From contig NZ_JAGGPM010000024.1 in NCBI RefSeq assembly GCF_018613835.1, positions 62,001-126,000 on the forward strand: a DNA stretch of 64,000 bases, written 5' to 3'. The stretch is from Arthrobacter sp. ISL-5. GTDB lineage: Bacteria; Actinomycetota; Actinomycetes; Actinomycetales; Micrococcaceae. Position numbers and translations under genes: made by a program. Shown here piece by piece: positions 53,864 to 63,146 of the stretch. The notes beneath the pieces are model-generated. The model saw only the letters and a list, made by a program, of their open reading frames with translations. It searched no databases and had not been told where the DNA came from. Every line of letters starts with the position of its first letter. Position 1 is the stretch's first letter.

Positions 53864-55159
53864 ATGACCACCACGAACCTTCCCAACAACGCGGCGTTGG
53901 CGCGCGCCGCAACGCCGTCCGCTCCCTTCGGGACGGACGTAACGTGGACCAACTGGGGCGGAAACCAGAGCGCCACGCCGGCTTTCACCGTGCGGCCGCG
54001 GACTGAACAGGAAGCGCTCGACGCCGTTCGCTTCGCCATCCGCGAAGGCCTCCCTGTGCGGGCGGTCGGCTCAGGACATTCGTCCTCCCCGCTGGTCCAG
54101 ACCGGCGGCGTCCTGATGGACATGTCGGCGCTCTCAGCAATCACCGGAACTGACAAGGGCCGGCGTCGTGCCAGGGCCCTGGCGGGCACCACCATCAGCG
54201 CCTTCGGCGATCCACTGTGGGAGCAGGGGCTGGCACTGGGCAACCAGGGCGACATCGACAAGCAGCAGATCGCCGGAGCGCTCTCAACCAGCACTCACGG
54301 CTCCGGCAAGGACCTGGGCAGCTTTTCGTCAAGCCTTCGCTGGGTCAAGCTGATCAACGGCTACGGCGAAATCGTCGAAATCGGTGAAGGCCAGCTCCGC
54401 GAACTCAGGGCGGCGCAGGTGGCTTTGGGGACGCTGGGAGTTTTCCTGGAGGTCGAGCTGGCGGTCGAGGACCGCTATTACCTGCAGGAGGAGATTACGT
54501 ACCCCACCTGGTCAGAGACCGCGGCAACATGGCAGACCGACATCGATGCCAACAGGCATTACTCGTTCCTCTGGTGCCCGGAAGACGGTTCATGCGAACT
54601 CCTGGACCTTCCCGGAGCACCCGGCCAGAGCATGGCGAACCGCAGTTACACCAAGCGTTACAACATCGCCCAGGTCCAGGACGAGCGTGAGATTTCGCGC
54701 ACGGAGGGCGCCCGGCTGGACCGGTCGTACCGCATCTACCCGGGCGGATTCACCACACCGTTCCATGAACTCGAGTACTTCGTTCCCAGCGAGCACGGGC
54801 TGGCGGCCGTCGAGGCTGTCCAGGAGCTGATCCGCACCAAGCATTCCGCCCAGAGGTATCCCGTTGAGGTCCGCTGGGTGAAAGCCGATGAAGGCTACAT
54901 GTCCCAGTTCCAAGGACGGGACACAACCGTCATTACCCTGACAACCGAGCCCGGAACTGACTACTGGCCCTTCTTCCGGGATGCTGATGCGCTGCTGCAG
55001 GAATTCGAGCCGCGAGCACACTGGGGCAAGATCCACTTCATGACCAGGAAGCGCCTGGAACGTCTCTACCCGGAACTTGACACCTTCATTCAAATACGCC
55101 GGGAGTTCGACCCCCGCGGAATATTCCTTAACGACCACACCCGAGCCCTTGTAGGCTAA
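53864..55159 (+). CDS. FAD-linked oxidase, alditol/aldonolactone oxidase type
   Basis: 431 residues. N-terminal FAD_binding_4 domain with GSGHSSSPL around residue 68 (His typical of covalent 8-alpha-FAD attachment) and STSTHGSGKDLGS near 145; C-terminal ALO domain with HWGKIHF near residue 385. It oxidises an alcohol or lactol with O2. Its role next to a ureohydrolase is unclear: it may generate the aldehyde for the preceding dehydrogenase from an alcohol. Confidence 0.85.
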   Translation: MTTTNLPNNAALARAATPSAPFGTDVTWTNWGGNQSATPAFTVRPRTEQEALDAVRFAIREGLPVRAVGSGHSSSPLVQTGGVLMDMSALSAITGTDKGRRRARALAGTTISAFGDPLWEQGLALGNQGDIDKQQIAGALSTSTHGSGKDLGSFSSSLRWVKLINGYGEIVEIGEGQLRELRAAQVALGTLGVFLEVELAVEDRYYLQEEITYPTWSETAATWQTDIDANRHYSFLWCPEDGSCELLDLPGAPGQSMANRSYTKRYNIAQVQDEREISRTEGARLDRSYRIYPGGFTTPFHELEYFVPSEHGLAAVEAVQELIRTKHSAQRYPVEVRWVKADEGYMSQFQGRDTTVITLTTEPGTDYWPFFRDADALLQEFEPRAHWGKIHFMTRKRLERLYPELDTFIQIRREFDPRGIFLNDHTRALVG

Positions 55160-55173
55160 ATCAGCAATCCGGT

Positions 55174-55209
55174 GTATGCCCCAGAGCCGTGCTCTGGGGC
55201 ATACTTATT
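55174..55209 (+). terminator. Strong intrinsic terminator after the ureohydrolase operon
   Basis: GTATGCCCCAGAGC-CGT-GCTCTGGGGCATAC, a perfect 14-bp stem with a 3-nt loop, followed by TTATTG. It ends the rightward operon 15 bp after its last stop. It can also serve the convergent permease gene in part. Confidence 0.85.
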
Positions 55210-55295
55210 GGCCACCGATTTGCAGGCGAACTGTGCACCCGTCGGCCGGCCGCGCCAGCGGACACCCAAAGGGGCTGAGAGCCGCTACCCCTGGC

Positions 55296-56780
55296 TCACC
55301 GCGTCTGGGGAACCTGCGTCCACGGTGCGCCCGGATCGGCCTCTTCGGCGGCAGCGGCCATGATGGATTCGGCCAGACTCGTGTCGTGGCGAGAGATTAG
55401 ATAATGCACCGCGGCCGCCACGAGTGCTCCGAGGAACCAAGAGAACGCCGAGAAGGCGCCAAATACCGGAACCAGGGCGAAGACCACCGCCGGGACGGCC
55501 GAGACGACAAACGAGATGACCGCTTTCTGGTTCCAGCCGCCTGTATAGGTGTAGTACCCCTGTTCCCTGAACAGGTCTCGAACCAGCACCTGCTGCCTGC
55601 GGAGCACATAGTAGTCAACCATGATGATCCCGAACAGCGGCCCGAGCAGCGCCCCGAGCCCGCCGAGGAACAGGTTAATCACGACCGGACTATTGAACAG
55701 GTTCCAAGGCGTAATGACGAGGGCGATCATTGCGGCCATCAGGCCACCGCGCCTGAAATCAATCCGCGCGGGCCAGACATTCGCGAGGTCGTAAGCCGGC
55801 GAGACGAAGTTTGCCACCACATTGATCCCCAGCGTTGCCACAGCGAAGGTGACAGCGCCAAGCAGAAGCGCCCAAATACTGTCGATCCTCCCAACGATCT
55901 CTACCGGGTCGTAGATGTACTCCCCATACACCTTGAACGTTCCGGCGGTGACAACGACGGAGACCACGGAGAAGGCGATGAAGTTCACCGGCAGCCCCCA
56001 CAGGTTCGCCGTGCGCACTGCTTTGCGGGAGGGCGCGAACCGGGAAAAGTCGCAGAAGTTGAGCATCAGGGTGGAGAAGTACGTCACCGTCAGCGCCACG
56101 GCGGCGAAGAAGGCGTGTGTGACCCCCCATTCCGCCGTGCCTCCCGGCAGGTCGAGTGAAATATTCCACCCCGCATTGATCAGGATGTAAACGACCAACA
56201 GGCCCATCACCGCCCAGACTGCCGGACCGGCCCAGTCCTGAAACCTCCGGATCGTCTCCATGCCGTTTCGAAGCAAAAGAAGCTGGAGCGACCACATCAA
56301 CAGGAAGGCCAGCCAGCCCAGGGTGGATTCGCCCAGGAAATTGTTCTCGGTCAGGCCTTGCAGTTCGGGCCAGATCTTGAGGGCGATGATGATGACGGCA
56401 CGGGAGGCCAGCCAAGTCTGGATGCCGTACCAGGCAATCGCGACCAGGGCACGAAGCAGTGCGGGAAGGTTGGCACCGAACGTTCCAAACGAGATCCTGG
56501 CGAGCACGGGGTACGGAACTCCGGTCTTCTGGCCGGCGTATCCGGAGAAGTTCATCAGGACAAAAACGATCACAATCCCCGCAACCAGGGCAAGGAACAC
56601 CTGCCAGGCACCAAGGCCCAACGCGAAGAGCCCCGCAGCGAACGTGTAACCGCCGAGCGAATGTATGTCCGACATCCACATCGCAAACAGTGAATAGAAA
56701 CCCCATGTGCGATGCTCGGCCGGTGCGAGGTCTTCGTTGTACAGACGCCGGCTGACCCCCGGCGGAATCGCGTGAGACAC
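55296..56780 (-). CDS. NCS1-family permease, second copy (hydantoin/allantoin/purine-type)
   Basis: 494 residues, 12 predicted segments. The beginning LYNEDLAPAEHRTWGFYSLFAMWMSDIHS is the Mhp1/PucI-type NCS1 start, and NFCDFSRFAPS lies in the middle. It is not closely similar to the operon copy at 50745. It runs toward that operon on the opposite strand, so separate regulation is likely. Substrate: a nucleobase, allantoin or hydantoin. Confidence 0.87.
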   Translation of the reverse strand: MSHAIPPGVSRRLYNEDLAPAEHRTWGFYSLFAMWMSDIHSLGGYTFAAGLFALGLGAWQVFLALVAGIVIVFVLMNFSGYAGQKTGVPYPVLARISFGTFGANLPALLRALVAIAWYGIQTWLASRAVIIIALKIWPELQGLTENNFLGESTLGWLAFLLMWSLQLLLLRNGMETIRRFQDWAGPAVWAVMGLLVVYILINAGWNISLDLPGGTAEWGVTHAFFAAVALTVTYFSTLMLNFCDFSRFAPSRKAVRTANLWGLPVNFIAFSVVSVVVTAGTFKVYGEYIYDPVEIVGRIDSIWALLLGAVTFAVATLGINVVANFVSPAYDLANVWPARIDFRRGGLMAAMIALVITPWNLFNSPVVINLFLGGLGALLGPLFGIIMVDYYVLRRQQVLVRDLFREQGYYTYTGGWNQKAVISFVVSAVPAVVFALVPVFGAFSAFSWFLGALVAAAVHYLISRHDTSLAESIMAAAAEEADPGAPWTQVPQTR

Positions 56781-57011
56781 CTACTCCTCACTTCCCAAAT
56801 GTCCACACGCTGAACGCAAGATTGAAGCCCGTACCAGCATGGGATCCGATGGCGCACCCATTGCTGCCAATATACTCAGCTTGGCCATAGGGAAACAGAT
56901 CCACAATCTCTGGCCGCGTAACCCGGAAACAATGATGAAACTGGCTCAAGAGCGCGACGCGCGCACCGCCTTACTTTCGTATTGGTTGGGTGCGCCGGTA
57001 AATTTGAGGCG
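56781..57011. other. Intergenic spacer with no gene
   Basis: Divergent promoter region of the NCS1 and GNAT genes. A weak GCCAA-N10-TTGGC repeat (56866-56885) is the only dyad I see; otherwise nothing supported. Confidence 0.4.
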
Positions 57012-57485
57012 ATGATTCAGATTGACCACGATGACCCCGCGCGCCGGGATGTCCACCAACTCCTGAGCGAGCACCTGGCGGACATGTTCGCCACTTCGCC
57101 GGCCGAAAGTGTGCACGCGCTGGACCAATCAGCGCTGTCCGGACCGTCGATCACGTTTTGGACGGCCCGCGAGGAAGGCGAGCTCCTGGGGTGTGGCGCG
57201 CTCAAACTCCTCGAATCCGCGCACGGCTCAGCGAAGCACGGCGAAATCAAGTCCATGCGCACCACAGCAAGTGCGCGGGGACGCGGCGTCGCCACCCTCA
57301 TGCTCAGGCACATCCTGGACGAAGCCCGGAGCCGAGACTACGGGCGCATCTACCTTGAGACAGGAACCGAGGAGTACTTCGCTCCCGCACGGCGGCTGTA
57401 CGCCCGCAACGGATTCACCGAGTGCCAGCCTTTTGCCGACTACGCCCTGGACCCAAACAGCGTTTTCATGGAACTCCGCCTCTAG
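57012..57485 (+). CDS. GNAT family N-acetyltransferase
   Basis: 157 residues from ATG 57012. The acetyl-CoA pyrophosphate loop is MRTTASARGRGVATLMLRHIL near residue 85; IYLETGTEEYFAPARRLYARNGF is the C-terminal motif B. Target unknown (amino acid, polyamine or drug). Single gene. Confidence 0.85.
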   Translation: MIQIDHDDPARRDVHQLLSEHLADMFATSPAESVHALDQSALSGPSITFWTAREEGELLGCGALKLLESAHGSAKHGEIKSMRTTASARGRGVATLMLRHILDEARSRDYGRIYLETGTEEYFAPARRLYARNGFTECQPFADYALDPNSVFMELRL

Positions 57486-57527
57486 CGAAAGACTGACCCG
57501 GTCATGATGCGAGGTCAGTGCTGAGGC

Positions 57528-58562
57528 TTAGATGGTGATCACGACTTTCCCGCGGGCCTTGCCGGCGTCGAAGTAGCGCATCGCGTCGGGAACCCGCTCC
57601 AGTGGATAAGTACGATCGATTGCAGGGACAATCGTGCCCTTTTCCAGGAGGTCGGCGAGGTGTTCGAGGTCCGCTGAACTTTCTGTGCCAATGACCATGG
57701 TCAGCCGCTGACGGATGAACGGGGACAGCGCCAGGGCACGGAATTGCCGGTCCAAACTGCCGGTCCAGGACCCGCCTTCCTCGCCGCCGGTAATGACAGC
57801 CGTGCCGGTTGTGGTGAGCGCCCGGCGGAGGCGTGACAGGGTGGGGTTCCCGGCGATGTCCAGGATCACGTCGTAGTGTTCGGTGCCGTCGGCGAAGTCC
57901 TGCCTGGTGTAGTCGATGACGTGCTCGGCGCCGAGGGAGCGTACCAGGTCCATTTTCATTCCGCTGCAGACGCCGGTGACCACGGCCCCTGCCGCCTTGG
58001 AGAGCTGCACTGCGTAGCTGCCGACCCCGCCCGAGGCCCCGAGGATCAGTACCTTGTGTCCCGGCGCTATTGGGCCGGCGGTTCGGATTGCTTGCAGTGC
58101 GGTGCAGCCGGAAACCGGAACTACCGAGGCCTGTTCGAAACTGATGTTCGCCGGTTTACGGGCGAGTTGGTTTTCGCGGGCCGTGGCGTACTCAGCGAAG
58201 GAGCCCTTCCCGACGCCGAAGACTTGGTCCCCGGTGGCGAAGCGGGTGACTGCCGCTCCCACGGCCGTCACGGTGCCGGCCAAGTCCAGCCCCGGGACAG
58301 GGTTTTTGGGGACGCGGACGCCGTAGGCCAGACGCAGCGCGTAGGGCAAGCCCGTGGTCACATGCCAGGTCCCGCGGTCCAGCCCTGCTGCGTGGACCCG
58401 AACCAGCACTTCGTCTTCTGCAATCTTCGGCTTGGGGATCTGCGCCATGTGCAGGACATCGGCGGAGCCGTAGGCCTCCTGCACGATGGCCCGCATCGTG
58501 ACCTCCGCCGCGGTCGAGCCGCTCGAACGAGGACTCTGCTGAGCTTGCTGACCAGGGGTCAT
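57528..58562 (-). CDS. NAD(P)-dependent alcohol dehydrogenase / quinone reductase-like (MDR)
   Basis: 344 residues. Medium-chain fold: [19 protein letters not shown] near residue 170 for NADP binding. It lacks the zinc-site Cys cluster and so belongs to the zinc-independent quinone-reductase/enoyl-reductase branch. ATG 58562 has AAAGGAA; the longer frame would cross the operators. Divergent from the TetR gene, which probably represses it. Confidence 0.85.
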   Translation of the reverse strand: MTPGQQAQQSPRSSGSTAAEVTMRAIVQEAYGSADVLHMAQIPKPKIAEDEVLVRVHAAGLDRGTWHVTTGLPYALRLAYGVRVPKNPVPGLDLAGTVTAVGAAVTRFATGDQVFGVGKGSFAEYATARENQLARKPANISFEQASVVPVSGCTALQAIRTAGPIAPGHKVLILGASGGVGSYAVQLSKAAGAVVTGVCSGMKMDLVRSLGAEHVIDYTRQDFADGTEHYDVILDIAGNPTLSRLRRALTTTGTAVITGGEEGGSWTGSLDRQFRALALSPFIRQRLTMVIGTESSADLEHLADLLEKGTIVPAIDRTYPLERVPDAMRYFDAGKARGKVVITI

Positions 58563-58605
58563 GGCCGTTCCTTTCAAACATTTGTGGTGTGCAGCCCACC
58601 GATTC

Positions 58606-58645
58606 GTACGCTGTACTAAGGAGAATATCGTACAATGTACTAAAG
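58606..58645. promoter_or_regulatory. Tandem operator repeats between the ADH and TetR genes
   Basis: GTACGCTGTACTAAGG (58606-58621) and GTACAATGTACTAAAG (58630-58645): direct repeats at 24-bp spacing, each with palindromic GTAC units. The dyad and repeat structure, in a divergent TetR/target spacer, strongly suggests a TetR-controlled promoter. Confidence 0.65.
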
Positions 58646-58668
58646 TGCTACAGCCCAAAGGAGTTTCA

Positions 58669-59376
58669 GTGTCGACCACTTCGCCGCCCGCCCCCCGGAA
58701 GCGACATCCGCTCAGCCGGGAGAAGGTGCTCGAGTGCGCCTTGGACCTCGCCGATGAGTTGGGAATCGGCGCACTGACCATTCGCTCGCTCGCCCAGAGC
58801 ATGGGAACCAAACCCATGTCGCTCTACTACTACGTGGCCAACAAGGATGAGATCCTGGACGGCATCGTGGACCTCGTTTTCAGCGAAATCGAACTTCCCT
58901 CCCCCGCGGGCGACTGGCGGGAGGAAATGCACCGGAGGGCGCACGAGGTGCGTGCAGCGCTCAGACGCCACCCGTGGGCGGTCGGGCTGCTCGAAAGCCG
59001 CTCCTCCCCCGGCGCAGCAAACCTGCGCCACCATGACGCAACTCTGGGCACACTAAGGGCAGCGGGTTTTTCTGTTCAGTTGACAGCCCACGCCTACGCC
59101 CTGCTCGACAGCTACATCTACGGATTCGCCCTCCAGGAAGCCGCCCTGCCGTTTGACGGCCGGGACACCCCCGCCGAGATCACGACGCCGATTGTTGAGC
59201 GCTTTTCGACCGGGCAGTACCCCCATCTGGTCGAGATTGCCACCGAACACGTCCTCAAACCCGGCTACGACTTTGGAGATGAGTTCGACTTCGGGCTGAA
59301 CCTCATTCTTGACGGCCTCAGCCGCTCAATTCCCACAACAGGCTCAGACCCGGAGCATCAGCAGCCCAGCTCCTGA
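58669..59376 (+). CDS. TetR family regulator (TetR_C_1-type)
   Basis: 235 residues from GTG 58669, with AAAGGAG 5 nt upstream. HTH at [21 protein letters not shown] through [17 protein letters not shown] (residues 20-65); the C-terminal domain is like TetR repressors of efflux or reductase genes. It likely controls the divergent MDR gene through the repeats at 58606-58645. Confidence 0.87.
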   Translation: MSTTSPPAPRKRHPLSREKVLECALDLADELGIGALTIRSLAQSMGTKPMSLYYYVANKDEILDGIVDLVFSEIELPSPAGDWREEMHRRAHEVRAALRRHPWAVGLLESRSSPGAANLRHHDATLGTLRAAGFSVQLTAHAYALLDSYIYGFALQEAALPFDGRDTPAEITTPIVERFSTGQYPHLVEIATEHVLKPGYDFGDEFDFGLNLILDGLSRSIPTTGSDPEHQQPSS

Positions 59377-59483
59377 ACAGCTGAACCCACGGCGGCCTTC
59401 AGCGCGACTAAAACGCAGCGGCGTGTCCATCACGGGTCGGCTGGGCCGCACCCTCTGTCGGCGGTCAGTGGGAACATACAGGC

Positions 59484-59885
59484 ATGGCACCCATACAGCG
59501 CATCCGCCCCGAGGGGCTCATCTCGAGCCCGGCCTTCAGCCACGTCGCCATCGTGCCGCCCGGCGCGACCACCATCTACGTCGGCGGTCAGAACGCCGTC
59601 GACGTCGACGGCTCACTCGTCGGAGAGGGAGACGTGGCCGTGCAGTCTGCCCGCGCCCTAGAGAACGCGAGGACCGCGCTCGCCGCGGCCGGCGCGACCC
59701 TCGGCGACGTCGTGCACTGGACGGTGCTCTTCGTCGACGGCGTCGACCTCGCAGCGGGGTACGGGGCGATCGTGTCGGAACTCGCATCCGATGAGCCGGC
59801 CCTGGTGACTGCGGCGCGCGTCGCTGGGCTGGGCGTGCCCGGGGCGCTCGTCGAGATCAGCGCGATCGCCGCGGTGCTGCCATGA
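59484..59885 (+). CDS. RidA/YjgF family protein
   Basis: 133 residues. The family pattern includes SSPAFSHVAIVPPGATTIYVGGQNAVD, a central TLGDVVHWTVLFVDG and a terminal LVEISAIAAV. RidA deaminates reactive enamine/imine intermediates. Arg-containing catalytic motifs of the true RidA subclass are not clearly seen, so it may be a Rid2-7 member. Confidence 0.82.
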   Translation: MAPIQRIRPEGLISSPAFSHVAIVPPGATTIYVGGQNAVDVDGSLVGEGDVAVQSARALENARTALAAAGATLGDVVHWTVLFVDGVDLAAGYGAIVSELASDEPALVTAARVAGLGVPGALVEISAIAAVLP

Positions 59886-59919
59886 AAGTTCGGCCGTCAC
59901 CCGAACGCCGGGGGAATTG

Positions 59920-60234
59920 ATGCCGTCGTCTGTCGCATTGCTACGCGGCATCAACGTGGGCGGCAAGAACCTGATTCGCATGCCGGACCTCTCTGCGTGC
60001 TTCCGCGACGCCGGACATCGGGACGTGCGTACCTACATCCAGAGCGGCAACGTCCTGTTCACGCCGGATCACGCGGCCGGGCCGGAGCTCGAGGACGCGC
60101 TCGAGCGCGGGGCTGAAGCAACGACATTGCGGGCCTCACTCATGATTCGCATCGCACGGCCGATACTCCCCGAATGCTTCCCATTCCTACCCAAAAACTT
60201 CACTGGAGCTATGGAGAACCAAGGGAAGTCTTGA
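59920..60234 (+). pseudogene. Truncated DUF1697 protein
   Basis: The first ~65 codons are DUF1697 (SVALLRGINVGGKNLIRMPDL, then YIQSGNVLF). Family members run about 175-185 residues, but homology ends near 60120 (ERGAEATTL) and the frame carries an unrelated tail to TGA at 60234. So the 3' two-thirds has been lost. It may be a deletion or insertion junction. Confidence 0.7.
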
Positions 60235-60599
60235 TCCAGCGGCGCAATTGTTAACCCAGCAGCACACCATCGGAACTAAACCGCTGAAGCAGAATGCAAC
60301 AAGCGAAAGGCGCGGGAGCAGGAGGAGCCATGAATTAAGCGGAAGCCCTGGAAGAAGCGTCGGTTTCGGCGCTACCATTTCGGATCACCATAGCTGCCTG
60401 ACATGAAGCGGATAGCAGCATCTCGGGCTCACAATGGGACCTCACGCGAAGGCACGGAGTTGAAAGTGTCGAGCGGAATCAGTTGCCCGATAACGGGGCG
60501 GTGGACTCCATCCGCCATTCAGCAGACATGGACCTCCGGCAACTGCACTCAAGCCGAAAGCGGGCAAATCTGGCCCGACTGTCGTGACTGAAAGCCCGC
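60235..60599. other. Non-coding stretch after the truncated gene
   Basis: About 365 bp less GC-biased than its neighbours, with no start-RBS pair and no long codon-like frame. It might be residue of a mobile element or a deletion scar. A GCGGGC/GCCCGC pair about 30 bp apart near 60560-60600 is the only dyad seen. Confidence 0.4.
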
Positions 60600-61250
60600 T
60601 CAATGATCCTGTACTAACGTTGGACCGCCGCCCGGCGGAGCGCTTAGCACGGTGGGGACGTACTCGAGCAGCTGGAGCCGACCATCGAAGGTCCTGCTGT
60701 CCACCATGTCGAGCGAGACATCCGGATAGCCGTCGTAGATCCGCTCCCGTCCTGTGCGGCCCGTGATCACCGGGAAGACGACCACCCTGAACCTGTCCAC
60801 GAGGCCAGCGGTCAGCAGCGACCGGCAGAGGCTGAGGCTCCCGAGGGTGCTCAAGGGCCCGCTCCCGGTCCGTTTCATCTCCGTCACGGCGTCGACCGCG
60901 TCCCCGGTGACCAGCTCCGAGTTCGGCCAAGTGAGGGGCGCCTGCAGGGTGGAGGAGAAGACGACTTTGGGCACGGCTGCAAGGCCGGTCAGGCTGGCCC
61001 CCTCATTCTCGGAGAATGCCGAGTCCTGGGCCGCGGCCTCCTCTGACATGCTGGACATCAGCCGGTACGTGTTCGCCCCGAGAAGGAAGGTGTAGTCCTT
61101 CTCCCCCTCCTGCTCGAGCCAAGCCAGGTATTCCGGCCCCTCCAGACCCCACCAGCCTGGCCATCCCTCGGCCGAGGCGTACCCGTCCAAGGATATGATC
61201 AGGTCGACCATCAGCTCCGCTGATGACGCCTCTGCAGTTGTCTCGCCCAT
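60600..61250 (-). CDS. Dihydrofolate reductase / RibD C-terminal family protein
   Basis: 216 residues: LMVDLIISLDGYASAEGWPGWWG, TFLLGANTYRLM and a terminal substrate segment LGSLSLCRSLLTAGLVD. This is the RibD_C fold, an NADPH-dependent reductase of unknown substrate, common in actinobacterial genomes. No neighbour gives a pathway. Confidence 0.82.
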   Translation of the reverse strand: MGETTAEASSAELMVDLIISLDGYASAEGWPGWWGLEGPEYLAWLEQEGEKDYTFLLGANTYRLMSSMSEEAAAQDSAFSENEGASLTGLAAVPKVVFSSTLQAPLTWPNSELVTGDAVDAVTEMKRTGSGPLSTLGSLSLCRSLLTAGLVDRFRVVVFPVITGRTGRERIYDGYPDVSLDMVDSRTFDGRLQLLEYVPTVLSAPPGGGPTLVQDH

Positions 61251-61480
61251 GGCCGTCTCCTCGGTTTAATCGACGTCAGTGTCCGCCGGGCCCCGGCCAG
61301 GGACAGCCGGTTCCCGTCCGGGTCCAGCCAAGCCACGCCCCAGCAAGGTCCCTGACCGGCATCACGCTGTACAGGTGCGCCATCGACGCCGTGCCGGCAA
61401 TGCTATCCCTGGCGCGATCAGACGTTCAAGGGGAGACGCCTTGACTCAGGGGAAAGCGCCGCCCGGGACCCGGCCGGCCT
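61251..61480. other. Spacer between the reductase and membrane protein genes
   Basis: 230 bp; no protein frame I can support and no evident terminator. Promoter of the 60600-61250 gene is expected here. Confidence 0.4.
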
Positions 61481-62446
61481 CTATGCAGCGGGACGCACCG
61501 CGACTACCCCGCGGCGCCCCCGGGTGAGGACGACGAGGACGGCGAGGCCCGCTGCCGCGAGGAGCGTCACGCCCCAGATCGTGAAGGCTACATCGGGGCG
61601 CACCACCGACTGCCCGGCCAGAGCCTGCACCGTGAGTATGGCAAGGGCGCCCAGGTAGGACATGACCAGGATCCAGAGCAGGCCCAGGCGCGTGGCAGCG
61701 GGCTGCAACAACGTAATCCGTCGGGCACCAAGTTCGAGCAGCACGGCCGCGAGCGGAATGATCTGGAGGGCGTGCATGCCTACGAAATGGGGCACGCGCA
61801 GGTCTCCCGCCTCGGTGCTCCAGCCCAGCAGCGGAAGGCCGGCGCCGCCGTCGGGAAGGCCGACCGTGTGTGCCCCAGCGATGCCTTGGAAGTTGTTGAG
61901 CTGGTCAGCCGTGGGGCCCGTCATGAGGAACGCCAGGGCCATCCCGATGAGCGCGATGACAAGCCCGGCCCGGATCGACAAGGAGCGCGCGGGGTCACCG
62001 AGCGGTGCCCTGAAGAGCAGCAGTGCCACGAGCAGTGCCGCGAGCCAAACGATGACGATCGATGCGGCCATGACGGACCAGAGGCCCGCCGCAAGCGGCG
62101 TGGAGACGTTGAAGTGGCTCGTATTGCCCGCCGCCGCAGCTCCTCCGATAATGACCATTTCCACAGCGAGGAAGACAGCGGACACCGTCCCGGCCCACCA
62201 GGCCAGCCGCCGCCAGCGCGGCAGCTGGCCCAGCAGCCAGGACAGCGTCACGGCGTAGATCAGGATGGACGTGGAGAATTTGAAGGGCTTGGCCCAGAGC
62301 GGTGCCCCGTCCAGCAGTCGGGGGTCGAAGACCAGTCCCGCCAGGGCCACGGGGGCCGAGGCTGCCATGGCGAGGCTGAGCCAGAGCAGCGGGTGGTGCC
62401 AGCGGGTCTGGAGGGCAGGAAACGAAGTGGTTGCGGTCATGGACAT
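61481..62446 (-). CDS. Multi-pass membrane protein, function unknown
   Basis: 321 residues with eight or so hydrophobic segments and a conserved-looking GWSTEAGDLRVPHFVGMHALQ loop near residue 210. That His-rich segment (PHFVGMHALQ) hints at a haem or metal site but is not assignable. ATG 62446 with GGAG. It starts 4 bp after the MerR gene and so is cotranscribed with it. Confidence 0.72.
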   Translation of the reverse strand: MSMTATTSFPALQTRWHHPLLWLSLAMAASAPVALAGLVFDPRLLDGAPLWAKPFKFSTSILIYAVTLSWLLGQLPRWRRLAWWAGTVSAVFLAVEMVIIGGAAAAGNTSHFNVSTPLAAGLWSVMAASIVIVWLAALLVALLLFRAPLGDPARSLSIRAGLVIALIGMALAFLMTGPTADQLNNFQGIAGAHTVGLPDGGAGLPLLGWSTEAGDLRVPHFVGMHALQIIPLAAVLLELGARRITLLQPAATRLGLLWILVMSYLGALAILTVQALAGQSVVRPDVAFTIWGVTLLAAAGLAVLVVLTRGRRGVVAVRPAA

Positions 62447-62449
62447 TTT

Positions 62450-63094
62450 TCACTCCCGGGTGGGTGTGCGGTCGGGCTCGGACGGTACGGGATATCGCAG
62501 GGTGGAGACATGCTCCTGCGCTGCACGGCGAAGCCCGGAAAAAAGGGCGTCGCCCAACACGGTGCCGATGACTACGGTTTCTGCCATGTCCTCACGGCTG
62601 CCCCGGGCCTCGACCTGGTCAAGGTCGGCCTCGGCGACCAGCAGGGCCGCGGCGGCGTAGCGGGAGAACCAGTTCCGTTCATCCCTCTGGCCCAGCGATT
62701 CGAAGGTCTGCAGCACATGGGCAGCGGCGAGCCGGCCCGGGTTGTCCCCGGAGACGCGCCAGCCCTCAACCAGGCGATCGATGCCGGCGAGGGCCTCGGG
62801 GTCGATGTCGGCCGGATCGATCGTAGCGGAGACCGCTCGCTGCGCTACCCCGAACGACTGGGTCAGCGGAAGCTCCGAATCGACCGCGTCGATGACGCCT
62901 CGTGCCGTCGCGACGCTGAGTCCGCCGACTTCCAGGAGGCCACGGATGAGGCGTAGACGACGCAAATGCTCCTCGCCGTAGCGCGCCTGGTTCGGCCCCG
63001 TCCGTTCACCCGCGGGAAGCAGCCGCTCCCGCAGATAGAACTTGATGGTTGCGACCGGGATGCCGCTGGCCCTGCTCAATTCAGCCATGCGCAT
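62450..63094 (-). CDS. MerR family transcriptional regulator
   Basis: 214 residues from ATG 63094. N-terminal HTH: MRMAELSRASGIPVATIKFYLRE; helix-turn and wing PAGERTGPNQARYGEEHLRRLRLI; C-terminal long helical effector region. The effector domain is larger than in metal sensors. Cotranscribed with the membrane protein, which it may control. Confidence 0.85.
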   Translation of the reverse strand: MRMAELSRASGIPVATIKFYLRERLLPAGERTGPNQARYGEEHLRRLRLIRGLLEVGGLSVATARGVIDAVDSELPLTQSFGVAQRAVSATIDPADIDPEALAGIDRLVEGWRVSGDNPGRLAAAHVLQTFESLGQRDERNWFSRYAAAALLVAEADLDQVEARGSREDMAETVVIGTVLGDALFSGLRRAAQEHVSTLRYPVPSEPDRTPTRE

Positions 63095-63096
63095 AT

Positions 63097-63113
63097 GGAT
63101 AGTGTAACTATCC
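63097..63113. promoter_or_regulatory. Palindrome at the MerR gene start
   Basis: GGATAGT-GTA-ACTATCC, perfect 7-bp arms, 3-bp spacer, directly upstream of the MerR ATG. Typical of a MerR site overlapping its own promoter. Confidence 0.6.
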
Positions 63114-63146
63114 GATAGCTTCACTGTCTATATCTCGTCGTCTTGG

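Noticed and set aside
52708..54294. 528-codon minus-strand frame across the aldehyde dehydrogenase and oxidase genes
   Set aside because: Spans two well-supported plus-strand genes and shows no domain.
61772..62956. 394-codon plus-strand frame across the membrane protein and MerR genes
   Set aside because: Antisense of two coupled minus-strand genes with good motifs; composition is that of a shadow frame.
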